64,000 nt of DNA from Limanda limanda (lineage: Eukaryota > Chordata > Actinopteri > Pleuronectiformes > Pleuronectidae), in contig NC_083651.1 of assembly GCF_963576545.1 (NCBI RefSeq), positions 7,237,886 to 7,301,885 on the forward strand. Reading direction: 5' to 3'. The notes under the pieces are model-generated. The model did no database searches. It worked only from the letters and a program-made list of their open reading frames with translations, and had not been told where the DNA came from. The translations under genes were made by a program, and so were the position numbers. Positions 12,641 through 29,005 of the stretch are shown one piece after another; positions within the stretch are counted from its first letter, which is position 1; each line of letters opens with the position of its first letter.

Positions 12641-15600
12641 ATTAATAAAATAACCAGGAAGAAACACGTGTTAAATAAAGCTTAGAAAATTCTAAAGGTA
12701 AAACTCACTGATTAAGAAAGCCTACAGAATAAAATTTGTCAGGATGGCTTCAAATACAGAAAGTAGAAATAAAAGAAATAAAGAAAGAAAGTTAAAACCT
12801 AAAAGGAAATCAAATCAAATCAAAAAAAGTGACTGATAGACTAAACAAGTAAAATGTATCACCTCATGAGATGTGAAAAATACATTCATCTTAAAATCTA
12901 CATAAAACTTTACTTTGCTGCCCCTTCATGTGCACAGGTAACCCTAACCTGGGTTTAGCCATTTATGATAATGGTAATAATGATTTATATTTTTAATCCA
13001 ATGGGTAAATATTTCTTTATTCCCAACTCTTGTTCTCTCTATAGCTCTCGTCCTTACCCTCAGTGCCCAAGTGTCACCTTCTTCACCCTGTGTGCTTGCT
13101 ACAAACAATCTGATTGTTCGGTCCACACGCCGCTCAGAGAGTGCTTCATTGTCCTGTCAAATGAACCTTTCCCACAGAGGACAAGTGTTTGCGTTAATTG
13201 CATGATGTGTCAGCATCTTCCTTTGCATTTCCATGCGAGTGAAAATGCTATCTGTGTGGCACGGCCTTGCACGGACGCTCATTAGAGAGTTAGCGTCCAG
13301 TGAAATCGTGTAATCGTGTGAGCCGGATAGACGCTGACACAAAGACGCAATCAGCCAGGGTGACACAGAGGAGATAGTTTAGCATTAACGAAACATCAAT
13401 GGGATTTCAGTGGGCCGTCATTTCACATATTCACAAAATCATAAAGGAGCCCAAATTATATTCTTCGGCAAAGCACGGCACCGTAATGTCTCTTCAACCC
13501 TTTCACTGCATGTTAATTCTAACACATCATCACAGAAACAAACAAACACTAACCTCTTTACCTAACTTTGGTGATAAGCTTCCAAATGAACATGTACACA
13601 CTGAGCAATATTTTTCATTCAACTACTGTAGAGTGATATGCACCAGCTCATTAATCAACATCCAACTGCATAACCTTGATGTTTCATTCATCAACTCGGC
13701 TACTGCTCCTGAAAGCTGTAGAAATGAGCGTGCTGTATGCTAATGGATGAAAAGAGAAGTCTGGTAAATTACAAACGTGGGAGGACGACAAAACCTCGGT
13801 TTCATGCAATTTGACTGATGGCAAGTGCTGCTGAACTCAGTGATCTCACACAGATGTTTTTCTTTTTTTTTTTGCAGAGCTCCAGGGTGAACCATTGCAA
13901 ACTCTTCATGTAAGCTGGAGGGAATAGTGGTACAGTAATCCTTTCCTGACTCCTGCACCTATACTGGATATAGATGGAGGTGTGAGGACATATTCCTATG
14001 AGTTCCTGATATGATATGCTGATGAGGAGCAGGTACGTTAAAATAGCTGAACCATTTTGGTTACTAATGGACAGTGTTCAGCTGAAGAAACCAAATATTC
14101 TATTAATAATGTAGACTATGAATATAATTCACCTTGTGGTTCATGAGTGGAATTTTATCAATTGAATACATATATATATACCAAATATTGGTAATAATGA
14201 CAATGTTAAAGCTAATAACATATCACTGGCAATTTAGCAACACCAAAATATTGTACATCATCTCAGTGCACTTTAAGATCGAGGCCTTACAATATTATTT
14301 TTACATGGGATTTTACAAGTTGGGTCATTGCCTATTTTGATCATTTTAGTGTTATGTGGTAAAAATCTTCTCTTGGATCTGCTTTAAATTTAAGGGATGT
14401 TCACTAAGCAGGTGTGCTTCTCTCTTTTTTAAAAGGCCTGCAAATTTACACACATTCACACGAACGAACTGCCAAGTAAAACCACAGGCGTCTACTATTG
14501 GCAGCTGAGTAGCTCCAGTTGTACAGTAAGAGTTCTAAAGCCCTTATGAGTAGAAGGCTCCGACAGAGAAACATAATACACTGATCATGCGGCTGATCTG
14601 TACATGTTCACTTAAGCTACCCTGGTGTTCCCAGATTAACTGGTTATAAAGCCAGAAAACTCCTGCTGGAAACAGTCAGGTGGTTTGAAAATGAATGGGT
14701 GACCCTCACTCTAAAGTCTCACTCACTGATTGCACAGCACCCCACTGCTGTTGACTCACAGTCCAGGTTTTAGAACATAAGAGCACATAAGATCTGTCAA
14801 TTCTTCAACTCACAACATGATGCCTAACAAAGAAAGATCACTGTGGCTGAGAAAATGTATTAAAACGTGAATGGACTACAAAAATGTCTCAGTAGCCGTC
14901 AGCTATTCACCTTTCTCACTCGCCCTCATGCTAACACGAGGGATCTCTTTAATCACCCTGTTGGGGATTATTTAAGTTGTTTAATTGAATTCAGTGGATT
15001 TTGCAATACATGTATCTCATTGCGCTCCAATGCAGCTGCTGATTCAAACACCCATTTGAAACTATGGTGCCGTCCTGAGGGATCTGATCACACCTGGCGT
15101 TAAAATGCATCCTGCTGGGTCTCCTGTGAACACTTGTACCTGACCAACCCTGAGTTTCTCTCCATCCTTCTCCTCTTGTAGAACCTGAATAATTTCATGT
15201 TGGGACAAAAATCCAGGTTGGATAATTTAAGGACTGAAAATTCATGAAACCCTGGATTCAACTTCAGCTCAAAATATAATCTACACACGAATCGTCTTTA
15301 TGAAAATGGGTCTGTGAACATTACAACAACTATCAGGTTATCAGCCAGTTCTCCGGCATTCAAATATTTACCGTGAATGAATCACTGCTAAAGATCTGAA
15401 GCTTTGGATACATTGCATCAGGTTACAGATTAATGAAGTTATATAATACAATTTAATGTAAATTGAATCTTGCAAACAGTAGGATTTCAGAATCTTCATT
15501 GTGAAAATTAGAGTCTGCCAAATAATGCTAAGGTAGACTATGCCGAATAAAATGTAAAAGTGTCAACCTATTGCCTTATTCAGCTTCTTTCACTACTGCT

Positions 15601-18515
15601 GATGAATTTTTTTTCATTCATATTTCCAGCTCCACTGGATTAAAATAGAGGCTCTGCTTTTTATTTACCTGTTTCCATAAGGACATTTCCCTAATTTCAT
15701 TCACTGGCACCGGCACACAGTACAGATCTGCAGGAGATGCCACTCACCGTGAGCACAACAGCTCGATGGGGCATTTCAGGCATCTTTAGTACACCACGGC
15801 ACACAGTGGAGTTCCAAGGCCTCTGTTTCAGGGCTTATCCTCGGATTAGTGCCTGGAAAAGTTCATTCTGCCCTGGGAGACCCAGGGTGCACTGAGCCCT
15901 TCCTAACAGGGATTGTGTAACTGCTGGGAACTTTTGATTTTGTTTTGTTCATGGAAGCAGGAGGATTACATCCTCAGGGACCCACCTGACCTGCCTCCCA
16001 CTTCTTGGCTGTCCTCTGTTGAACCCATACAGTGGATTACACCTCCCAGCCATATGGGAAATACAGTAGTGCAGGGATTCTCTCGTCTTACAATGCCACG
16101 GTTAGTTGCCGGGCAGAGGTCTCATAAACAGTGTGACCTCTTGCATTGCACTCGCAGTATAAGCTTGGCAGCAGATGTGAATCTTTAAGGGTTAATCTTG
16201 GAAGTCTTCCATTTTCTTAATCTCTGTATCCTTTGACAGACTGGACATCTGGGTTACTCTGACTGCTGTGTAATACCACCAATAGTCACTGGCTTCATCT
16301 GCATATAGTGTCGGCCCAAACATAAATATATACTTGAATCAAGCCTCAAATCTGAGCTGTAAAATCATAATTTTCCCCTGCTATAAAATCCAATGAGTTG
16401 TAATAACCAGTTTTTCCACACAAAGCTACAGTACCTGTGGTAGGTATGAGGCTACATTCTTAACTAGCATGCCTTCTGAAAGCCCGACCTAGAAAACAGG
16501 AAAAGAATTTGCAACAAAAGATTAAAAAGTTATGAGAGTACTCAAATACCATATTGCCTAATTTAGCTGCCAAATCAGCCTTAGAATCGGCATCTGATTA
16601 ATCAAGAAAGAACCAAAAAGAAGACTGGTGGATCTTTGTTTATTTGAAAGAACAGTGCACAGCATAATTCAATTCTAAGCTTCTCTTTTGGCAAACCCGA
16701 AAGCTCTGAATGCTTAATAAATTCTTCCGAAGGCTAAATTGCGCACTTGTTTCATCTGGCAATGAGATTACTTGAATGGAATATTCTGGAAAACTGTGCA
16801 GAGAAAGACAATAATGAGGTAGTAATCTTATTTCTCCACAGCAGCTTCCATTGTTCCCCTAAGAAGCCTTCTGTTTAGCCTGCTTCAACTCTCATTCCCC
16901 ATCCATCTTTCCATTGAGGAAAATTGTACTGAGCCAAGGATAAATGAGAACAATAACATTTCTGCAGCACTCAAATGCATCAAACACAGATAGGAGAGAG
17001 TGCTTTTGTGTTCCTGTGGACAAAATAGATAGCAGTGGCAGCCATGGCCGCAGTTTCAAGTTTTCAGAAAGCACAGTTCGAATGAACAGCATCACTCTCC
17101 ACGAAACTTCTTTAATAACTTCCTGTGGATAAGCTCCTAGACTCAACTTCATTTTGCCTCTCACCTTGCTTAACTTCTGCCGTTTTTTGGACAACTTCCA
17201 TGAAACGCTCCGACTGAAACATATCAATTAACACCCAAAGCCTTTTCCATGTGACAGTGGCCTGTGTAAATGAGGAATAATCAGCGTGGGCCTGCAGGGG
17301 TTAAGCTCCCTTTTTTGAAGATTATGCTTCACTTTCTAGTGGCCTGGCCCAGGACCAGCCACGATCTTCTAATCCACAACTGCAGGCTTTTGATAGCTCC
17401 CACTGCGAGTCCTTATTACAGCCACTGATTAAAACTAAGAGACAGAGCGGGAAGAAAAAGACAGATACGGAAATTAGAATGACATAAGAGTAGGAAGGGC
17501 AAGAGAGGGATTTAAAAATGAATCCTATATTAGCAGCAGGGAACCTGAATCATACAGCAGCTGACATTATTCCTAAATGAAATACACGAAACAAAACTGT
17601 ACCTTCTAAGTGCGTTTTTGTATTCCAGCTCCCGCTTACAAAACAATAATAACAGTCTTATCTGGCATGAGCTGTTTACACTCTTCTATCTTTTGTCAGG
17701 CACTTACAGGGCCGTCAGTCCTCATATCATATTTTCTCCGCTCCGATACTGAGTAATCTCTGGGATAAAATCGACACATGAATAATTGACAGCCATCTGC
17801 CACAAGTCAGCGATCTGAATAAGACTCGGGAAAGTGAGGAGGTTCTTGTATTTATCTTCAAAACCAAATTCTCAAAGTGGCCCAGACTTTTCACCTCAAC
17901 ACTGCTCGACTGCTACAACTTACAAAGACATCTGTAACTCCACACACACACTGACCAGGTAATCAAAGAAACCGCAAAGCAATGTGCTCCTTTTGCCCAT
18001 CACCCTTACTGAGCTCTACCCTCGGTTTTATTTTATATTCGTTGCATGTAAAGTGAATTAACCTGAGGATCGAGATGAGGGACCCTCAGTCGTATATCAC
18101 CAGATCCTGATTAGACAAGCAGTCAAAAGCTGCAAATTCTCTACCGACTGCCAGCTTAAAGCACAACTACCACCCAGCAATAACTATATAATCATGGATG
18201 AGATCAGTAAAAGCACAACTAAGCCAAACACGCAATGACAAACCCCACGAAACTGGGCCTTAGCTTTCTTTTTTGGTCAGATTACAAGCCTCAGAGGGGT
18301 TTAACAAACTCTACAAGGCCTGCAACAGCAGGCGGCCCCTCGCTCTGTTTGGGTTCCAGGCAGGAGAGCCGCTCTGTATGACGATTTATTGACGCAAGAG
18401 CCCCCTCAGCCAGGACCTGCCACAGATTATTGCCACTGAACCGGGAAAGGGGAGGTTGGGAATGAGAGGAGTGGTGGGAGAGGAGGGAATGGTCTTATTG
18501 GGATGAGAGAGTTTG
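12641..18515. other. Long non-coding stretch with scattered conserved-looking blocks
   Basis: No gene recognised. A possible minus-strand coding start with a good donor at 15,748-15,783 is discussed under findings. Blocks with moderate GC and homeodomain-like ATTA motifs (for example about 16,900-17,250) could be regulatory, but that cannot be judged without alignment to other species. Confidence 0.4.
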
Positions 18516-21494
<2,979 letters not shown>

Positions 21495-21708
21495 GGGCGC
21501 TTTCACACCTAAGAGCCTGGGAAATGGTCTATGGTTTAACCATGGGTCAGTTTGGTCTGGACTCTGACAACCTCTTTTGGTCAGATTACATTTTGGTTCC
21601 CTGGTCCAGATCATGGTTGTTCCAAGGCACTTTTCAAGCCAGTTATTTTAATCCAGACTTAACTGAAGACAGATGATCCAGACCAAACAAGGTAGGTGTG
21701 AAAGTGCC
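21495..21708. mobile_element. Harbinger-like MITE
   Basis: A 214-bp element. Its left end GGGCGCTTTCACACCTA is matched by the reverse complement of its right end, GGCACTTTCACACCTACC: one extra left G and one internal mismatch. It is flanked on both sides by TAA (21,492-21,494 and 21,709-21,711). A 3-bp TWA target duplication with GG-starting inverted ends is typical of PIF/Harbinger elements. There is no coding capacity. Internal sequence is partly palindromic around 'tggtccaga' motifs. Confidence 0.7.
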
Positions 21709-21711
21709 TAA

Positions 21712-24700
21712 AGCTGGTCAGATGCGATGCCTTTAAGACTGCCTGAAGATTTGTATCTCTCTATTGTAGTTACAGAGGCTCAAGCTCCTCTGTGTGGTCC
21801 TGTAAGAGGCCAGGACAGAACAACGACCTGCAGGTCAACACACACAACATTTCTTGGTCATTTTCTTTCTCTCTATGACCCTAAATACATGTGCACTTGT
21901 CCTTTTTACCTAAGATATGCTTTTTAATGATGTTCAGGGAGTTGCTGCGTGAGGTAAGTGCTGTACATGGTCACCGGTGAGACAGATTGTGGCTGCCAAG
22001 GTGAGCTTAGCAACCAGAGAGGAGAGAAGTCACAGCCAACAACAACAGCGAAGGAAACTCAGCTAGTTGCTGTTGTTATAAAGCAGAAATTAAATTAAAT
22101 CAACTCCTTGGGAATAAATGTTTTTGCTCTTGTTTGACATTTGACATCTTGTTTGAGTGTAGAAAACCTGTTGAAAGTCATAAAAAGTATCAAACTCATT
22201 ATTAATAAAAATCATTTGGTTTATTTTGGACAAGAGTAAAGAGGGGGCGATGAAAAACAGCAACTGGCTTCCTCCAAGTAAAAGTTGTATCACATCTGGT
22301 TGTTATCAAAGGATTATGGTTTAATTTGAACCATTTGTGTTTACTGAAATCATCCGCAAGTCACCGTCAGTCGTGATACCACACCCATCTGACCAAGCTT
22401 TTGAATTCAGTCCAAATACATCTAGATAACAAACACATATATCCTAAAATATACCTTATTTTTTTTTTAATCACTTTTAATAAACACAATTAATAGAAAG
22501 TGACTTTGCAACAGTTCCAGGTACTTCTGACTATGTTTGTACTTTCACATCAAATATAGTTAGTCTATAGTCAATGTCTGAATAAAATGTTCTCTCCTGG
22601 AGTAGAACCCAAAATGAAATGAAAGCAGAGGCTTCCTGAGGGCTTAGATATACCTGCGTCAATAGCAGAGGAGGAAGAGGGAGAAAACTCCTCATGCTGT
22701 CTAATGTGCAATGTTAACATAAAAACACAAACATAAAGGGAAGACTGACGATTCTACCCTAACCAGCACTAGCTCAAACTTAACCTCATTCCCATCTAAC
22801 AGGTGTCAACATAGCTGAATACACACAAGTGACAATGAGAGCTGCAATCAGTCACTAGAAATACCACAGAAGCTGCAATAAAGTGGTCTCCTCCTCTCAA
22901 ACTCTAACAAATATACACACACACAGTGTCTTGCTGTCACCGTTACTTTAAACCTGTTGAACTGAATTACCGTCAAATGAATGAGTTCAGTGGAAAGAGG
23001 GTGCAAGCTCTGCATGGCCAAATGAAACCTCATGGAAATGCATTACCGCCAGGATTCTGCCGGGTCTTACTTCACTTATCAGGAATTATTGTGGAGGAAA
23101 AACAGTCCCTTAAGTGAGTGACAAAGTTAAATGGTGGCCCAGCTTAATAATTGGTTTGGAATGTGCAGAAATATGAGGCATTGTATTGGCGGTATAATCA
23201 GGTATTTAATAGTTTAGAAAGCTCCAAAAAAAATGTGTAAGTTTAAGAAAACAAGCATCAGTGTGTTGTTATGGGCAATGTAATTCCTGAGCATCTCTTA
23301 TAACCTCTTTTTGAATTTCTAGTGCAGAAGCTGACGGCATCCTTCAGGCCAGAGGCAAAATAACCAGAGATTCCTGCGTGAATGTCTGACGTGAGCGAGT
23401 GTTAAATCATCAGATGATACTTTGACGGACAGGAGGGATCATCTGTTGTGGTGGTTGATGGGATTTGCTTAGGAATGCGCCTGAAAAAAAAAAGGCCAGA
23501 GAGTAGTGACGCTATTCTCTATTCGTGTCAAAGTAGTCTTCTGTCACACAAGAATTCAGAGGATGCTTTTACAGCTCGTCACCCTGTGTCAGCAGTGACC
23601 TCAGGCCCCGAGTCCTCTCACTCTCTGTGCCACAAAAACAAAACTATAGTGCAGCTGAAAGAGAAGACAAAACTACTCCTTTACCGACTCTATCCCTTCT
23701 TGGCACTGGTCTGCTGACAGCTCTTAACGTCTCATCCATGATTTCTTCTTCTCTAAAACCTAAACTGTCCTCCAGGGATCCTATTAAAAAGGAATCCATG
23801 TACAACACTACAGGTATTTTTGCTGCATTGTAGAACCATAAAACAGACCCACCTGCGTCTCTTAGCGCGTCTCATTTCCACAGACTGACACTCGAGATTG
23901 GATAAGATTTATTGTTCCCGTGCAGCGAGGTTTGAATCTGGAAACGTTGCGTGGCACTTGACAGGAAAAACAGCTCTCAGGACCCCTTAATGGACTTCAT
24001 TTCCCAAGCACTCTGAGCGCTGCCGGGAGTAATCACGATGGCATAAAAATAACATGTGGTCGGATAGTGAGCAGTAAACAACAATTAAGAGACCCCTTGC
24101 ATAGCTCATGAAATGAATCATTGAAAATGCACTTACTCCATGAACACGGCTTCATCCTCTCGGCCCTAATTGACTATGAATTATTCAGATGGTGAGTGGG
24201 ATTAGTGGCACCACTACTATGCTTCTGATTGACATGTTCCAGATTTTTTTCTTTGTTATTGGCTAAAATAGTCGAGGTATTAACATAGAAAAAACATTCA
24301 TCTAGACCATGGAAACCCCAAAGGCAAGGCATTAGATCTCACTGCAAAACAAGGACAGACTGGAATAATACTCGTTAAGGGTCTGACTGGGTTACATGAT
24401 CTTCTGTTGCGTTCTTCATACCTGAAAGATTGTGTCTGAAAACAGTATAGTTGTTGAGCACATTTTGAGAAACGTGAGGCTCTCAGGAGGGTAACGTTTA
24501 ATAGTTACTAAATGAAAAGAAGCCTTCTTCGGGGCAAGTTGCCTTTGGGCTGTTTCTTCTCTGTGTTGTCAAGAAGTGACATGATCAGTGTGAACAGTGA
24601 CTATTCACCTGTCCACATCGAACATCGGGACTGAATAGTCAAGTTATATAAAAGGCTTTTTAGAAGATATTTACCCTCCTGAGTGCTTCACATTTCTCAT

Positions 24701-26245
24701 ACCTTACTCAACTGTTTGGTGTTTATTATTTGACACTGGCCTTGGCTAAGGTTTTTCTCTCTGAGTGCCCCTCCACTTCCAGTCTGCAATGACCTGTGCT
24801 GTGAGAAAATAATGCTGAATACTCATCCAGACATATTCACATAGGTAAGATGGTGGTCATACTTCAACTCATGTGCGTCATCGCTTCTCATCCTTAATCT
24901 TTGACAAAGTGCCTTGAGCATTTGACACAGAGTCTCTGTGTAGACAGATGTGTTTTAAATCTGCAGTAGATCCGTACGATCCACCTGCTCATAAATCATG
25001 CAGTGGTTTAAAGTATTTCCTACAGACGTCCGCTTACTTGAACAGGTGAACAAATTTTAAAAAACGTTCAGATTTCGCAGCTATGCGAAAGTGGAATTAA
25101 TATTTTCACGACAGCTGTGCCTATAAAACAGTTGAGGCAGTCAATTAAAGTTGCCCTGCTACGAATATACATAACATCCACAACTGGTGTATTGTTATGC
25201 AAGTGAATGTCCACAGCTACAGCAGCTGCTGTTGCCTGCTGAGCTTTAATCAGCCTCCACCTGTAGGCTGTGACTGTGTTCTCTGGGGAGACGATATATC
25301 TGCCACCATCACTCCCTAATCCCCCCTAGCTCCCGCTCTGTAGCTCTCCGCAGGGAGTGATGATGTCAGAGCCGAGACGCGAAACAGTAATTGTTCTGCT
25401 GAGCTGTATTTTTATGTAAATAAAACCTTTCTCTGACTGAGTGAACTGAATATTTCATAGTCATATGCAGATGGAGTAAGCTTTTAACATGACGACGAGA
25501 GGACGGGCATGAAAAACACAGCTTGAGACCTGTTGAGTTGTGCACAAAAGTAAATCAAGATATTCTGTACAAATTCTTCAGAATGCGTCACTCAAGTTAC
25601 ATTTTAATGCATTTAGCATTTTGAATCTTTGGTATAAATCATCACTGAACACTTAAAGCTGAATTAGTCGTTTCTAAATGATAGTATAACCAGGCTTATA
25701 TATCGAAATGTGAAAAGATTATGTTTAGTCACTTCCAAACAGTATTTATTTTCCAACAATGCAACACACTTCTTAGTGAAGCTCTGTACAAGTACACAAT
25801 TTAGAAGGCTTGAAGGACACACAAACAACATGCCTGGAAACCCACTTCCAGCACGTCATGTGTAAAGGTTACTGTCATTACGAAATGTATCACCTTTGTG
25901 CACACAGGGTCATGATATAGCAAAGGCACAGCATTCAATTCATGTGCGACCTTCCGCACAAGCCTCAGCATGAAAACTACTTTGTCCTCCTGAAACCAAT
26001 AACTTCCCACTTCTTCTGTTGAATGGCTCAGTCCATGGAATTAAACTTAGAACTCAACTAACTGGCGTCCGTCAAATCCAGATTGGCTTAATGCAAGAGT
26101 GTATCTGTAGGTTATGGATGTGTGAGTGAGCATTCCTGTGAAACTTGCAGAGAGAGTGGGAATGGTGATTAAAATGTGGCATCAGATATCATCGCACATT
26201 ATAATGAAGCACTTGGACCGGGTTATTATATTGTAGCATAAATGT
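21712..26245. other. Non-coding stretch with regulatory-looking blocks
   Basis: No gene recognised. About 23,880-24,230 and 25,200-25,420 are less repetitive, balanced in base composition and rich in homeodomain-type sites (such as CCTAATTGAC), which is what conserved non-coding elements often look like. That is an inference from texture only. Confidence 0.35.
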
Positions 26246-26249
26246 GATG

Positions 26250-26440
26250 TGGGGAGATTTGAGCTTCAAACGCCTTAGCATCGTGCAATTGACGCCTCTT
26301 GACTTCATCTATGGTCGGGTAACCAATCTGTCTTTCTTCACCTCCACCTCACTCACAAACAGCTCGATGTCAGTGTCAGAGAGTTGCTCTTTTTCTTCAC
26401 GTTTCCAGGTGGACTGTGAGTTACAAAGGGAAAATTGACA
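26250..26440 (-). pseudogene. Relic of a Myb/SANT-like protein of Harbinger-type transposons
   Basis: The minus strand reads WKREEKEQLSDTDIELF, then VSEVEVKKDRLV, and after a frame change TIDEVKRR. This matches the pattern of the Myb/SANT-like DNA-binding protein carried by PIF/Harbinger elements and their domesticated relatives: an acidic start to helix 1, then 'xxLVSEVExRKxxLF', then 'RTVDEIKKKW'. A stop codon, a frame change between the blocks and loss of the intervening part show it is dead. Element ends were not found. Confidence 0.5.
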
Positions 26441-27924
26441 TCAGGTTTTATAAATCTGAATATTTTGTTGCGTACGTAGCTGTGGTTGTTGACGAATAGT
26501 CTAGATATTTAGTCTCCTATAAATGTAGTCTGAGGAGGCCACGTATCTGCTAGCCGCTCCAATTCCATATTTGAAGATTTGACAAATTCATATGGGCGTA
26601 GGTTTGATGAGAGGGCCGATGTGAGAGAGTGGGATGTATCTGTGGCATATTTTCAAAGTGTATCCTGCTCTGCCTAGCTTGAGCAATCATGTTTTCATAC
26701 TGGCAACAACACACCAGCTACTGAGTCAAGTAAAAAGTAGGAAGTTGCATCTTTCCACAGTGCAAAGTCCTGTTGATAACAGAAAGCCCATTCAACTTCC
26801 TTTTCTTTATTATTCTTTCAGTTGACTCTCACTCTTTGACTCATATATTGTTCCAGCTTTCTCTCAGCATCAGCCATCTGCATTGTTAATCCTCCATCTT
26901 ACCCATAAGCAATGTTCTATGCTGCACTGAGAAAGAAAGTACTTTTCTAAAGTTAAAAGTTGTTTTCTAAATGAGAAATGGGGCTCCTATGTCAGGTAGT
27001 GCTCTCCCCCCCTTGCACTTGCTGCCTACTGTTTTTAAAATAGGTTAGTAAAATGAAATATCCTGAACTGAATCGATACTTAATGGAATTGAGACATTGT
27101 TAATCAGTATTGAATCAATTTGGGAAATCAGTGCAGCTACCCAGTTCTTTAGAATTGACTGATGTATGCAAACTGTTGAGAAAAGATAAAATAGGTGTAT
27201 TATTGCGATGCAAAGACAAATTTGGGGTTGGGGTTATATGCTGGTGCAGGTAAATGAAAAAGTAATGCGCACCAGTGCAACCAATGTAAAAGGTTGGTCT
27301 GGAGCCTTGCTACACAGGACTGCTCCAGGGCAAGCCAATGTGTGAAGTTGCTTTCACATGACATCAGACCTGAGCACTGACGCCCGACTTGAAGTAACAC
27401 TATGACTTCACACTGAACTGCCCAAGAAAAATTCTCAACCAGAGTTCAAATTCTTTCAACTTTGACCTAGACAACTGTCACATGGATGATTAAATACACG
27501 TTTATTTCCTCTTCAATTATATGTTGCAGTAGCTTTAGCCCCATTGCTTTGCGTCCAGTGCTGTGAACAGTTGAGGGAATAAAATCTGCTACATAAAAGT
27601 CATATGACTAGATAAATTAGCAACAATTGTAACTGCAATGTCAACTCCGAATGGGAAAATTTGTCTGAGAGATATATAAATGGATTTATGAATGTGGACT
27701 TATCTCTTCCTCTTTCAAGCTGGTCTGCGATGACAGCTCCTTGGAAGTCAGGATCAAGAATACCGAGGTTTCAGAGCAAGGTCATTATACTTAGTTTGAG
27801 AAGTTGTCAGACTGTTGCCTTTGCAACCTGGGAAAAAAAGACAAAAGCCAAACCAAAGCAGCTTTAGGATCCAATCTGTGATGTGGTATTTGTGATATAA
27901 TCAGTGATGAGGACTGACTGAGTG
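26441..27924. other. Non-coding stretch, no gene recognised
   Basis: Low-complexity and AT-rich sequence. No exon, RNA gene or sharply bounded repeat identified. Confidence 0.4.
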
Positions 27925-28170
27925 TGTCCATGCACGGCAGGCTCATATCTCTCCGTGCTGGTGCCTAGCACTGCAGGGCCATTAATAGATTTAATTAGTA
28001 ACCATTAGCATAACATCCACAACAACACAACACAAACAAGTATGCTTTCCCGTACAGCCAACCACTTTCTAGTCTCTGAGTTTGGGGAGGCGTGATGGGT
28101 TCAAAATCAGGACAAGGTCCCACCGCGGCACAAAAGGAGCTAAAACGGGTTTATTATTGAAGTTGTGAGG
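27925..28170 (+). repeat. Diverged local duplication, copy 1
   Basis: Shares a colinear series of phrases with a second copy about 840 bp downstream: 'gccattaatag', 'attagtaaccattagc', 'aacatccacaa', 'cacaaacaagtatgctttcc', 'aaaatcaggac' and 'gagctaaaacggg'. The pair look related across roughly 250 bp with many substitutions and small indels. Contains several ATTA/TTAATTAG homeodomain-type cores. Confidence 0.6.
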
Positions 28171-28764
28171 CACGTCAGGGCAAACAGGGCTGAATCGGGG
28201 ATATTGATTCGCAGCCATGAACTCATTGGGCGACCACAAGGATCAACACAAGGATTCATCAACCCTAAAATCACATCAGTTGAGGCTGAGAGCTTCAGTA
28301 TAGTTGCCCATTAAAAACTCTGTGTCCCTTTTTACCTCTCTGAATCTTCCTCTTATCTACTTTTACTGCTTCTCTGGCCCCGTGGCCGATATCCAAATTG
28401 CACAGCGGTAAGCCTAATGAGAATAAGCTAAGTAATTGCAATGATTGTCGATTAATGCTAATTAATTTCCAGACATTCAAAAAATATAATTCAAACTGGC
28501 TATGGTCCATGTCAATAGATTTTTTTTAAAGATGAATGAGAATAAAAAAGGACTATTTGCAAAAAGGCTGTGGTGAAACGACAGATACTCAAAGTACAAA
28601 GTTTCATTCAAACTGTATTAGCGGCTTATCAAGCATTGCATGTCATGGGGACACGGACAAATAAATGAACAGAGGATGAGGACAGGGACACAATAATACG
28701 CTGGATGGCTCTGGGCTGAAGGGAAGACCCTGCCAAGCAGTTTACAAATTCCCGCTGGGTGAAC

Positions 28765-29005
28765 GTGTCTGTGCATTATTGGGTCCAGTCACCTTATTTG
28801 TCCCCGAGCACAACAGTGGCATTAATAAACCCCATTAGTATCCATTAGCGTGACAACATCCACAAAATGTCCACAAACAAGTAAGCGTTCCCAGTGCCAG
28901 CCGGTGCTGAATGATGGGAGGAAGTTGGAAAGTCAGGCCCGAGCCCTGACAAAGCACAACGGGACTGAGCTAAATGAGCTTATTAATGAGATTACAAGAG
29001 GCTCA
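28765..29005 (+). repeat. Diverged local duplication, copy 2
   Basis: Matches copy 1 in the same order: 'ggcattaataa', 'attagtatccattagcg', 'aacatccacaa', 'cacaaacaagtaagcgttcc', 'aaagtcaggcc', 'gagctaaatgag' and 'ttattaatga'. The conserved parts are the ATTA-type motifs and the 'catccacaa' / 'cacaaacaagta' blocks, which hints at function but does not prove it. Confidence 0.6.
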
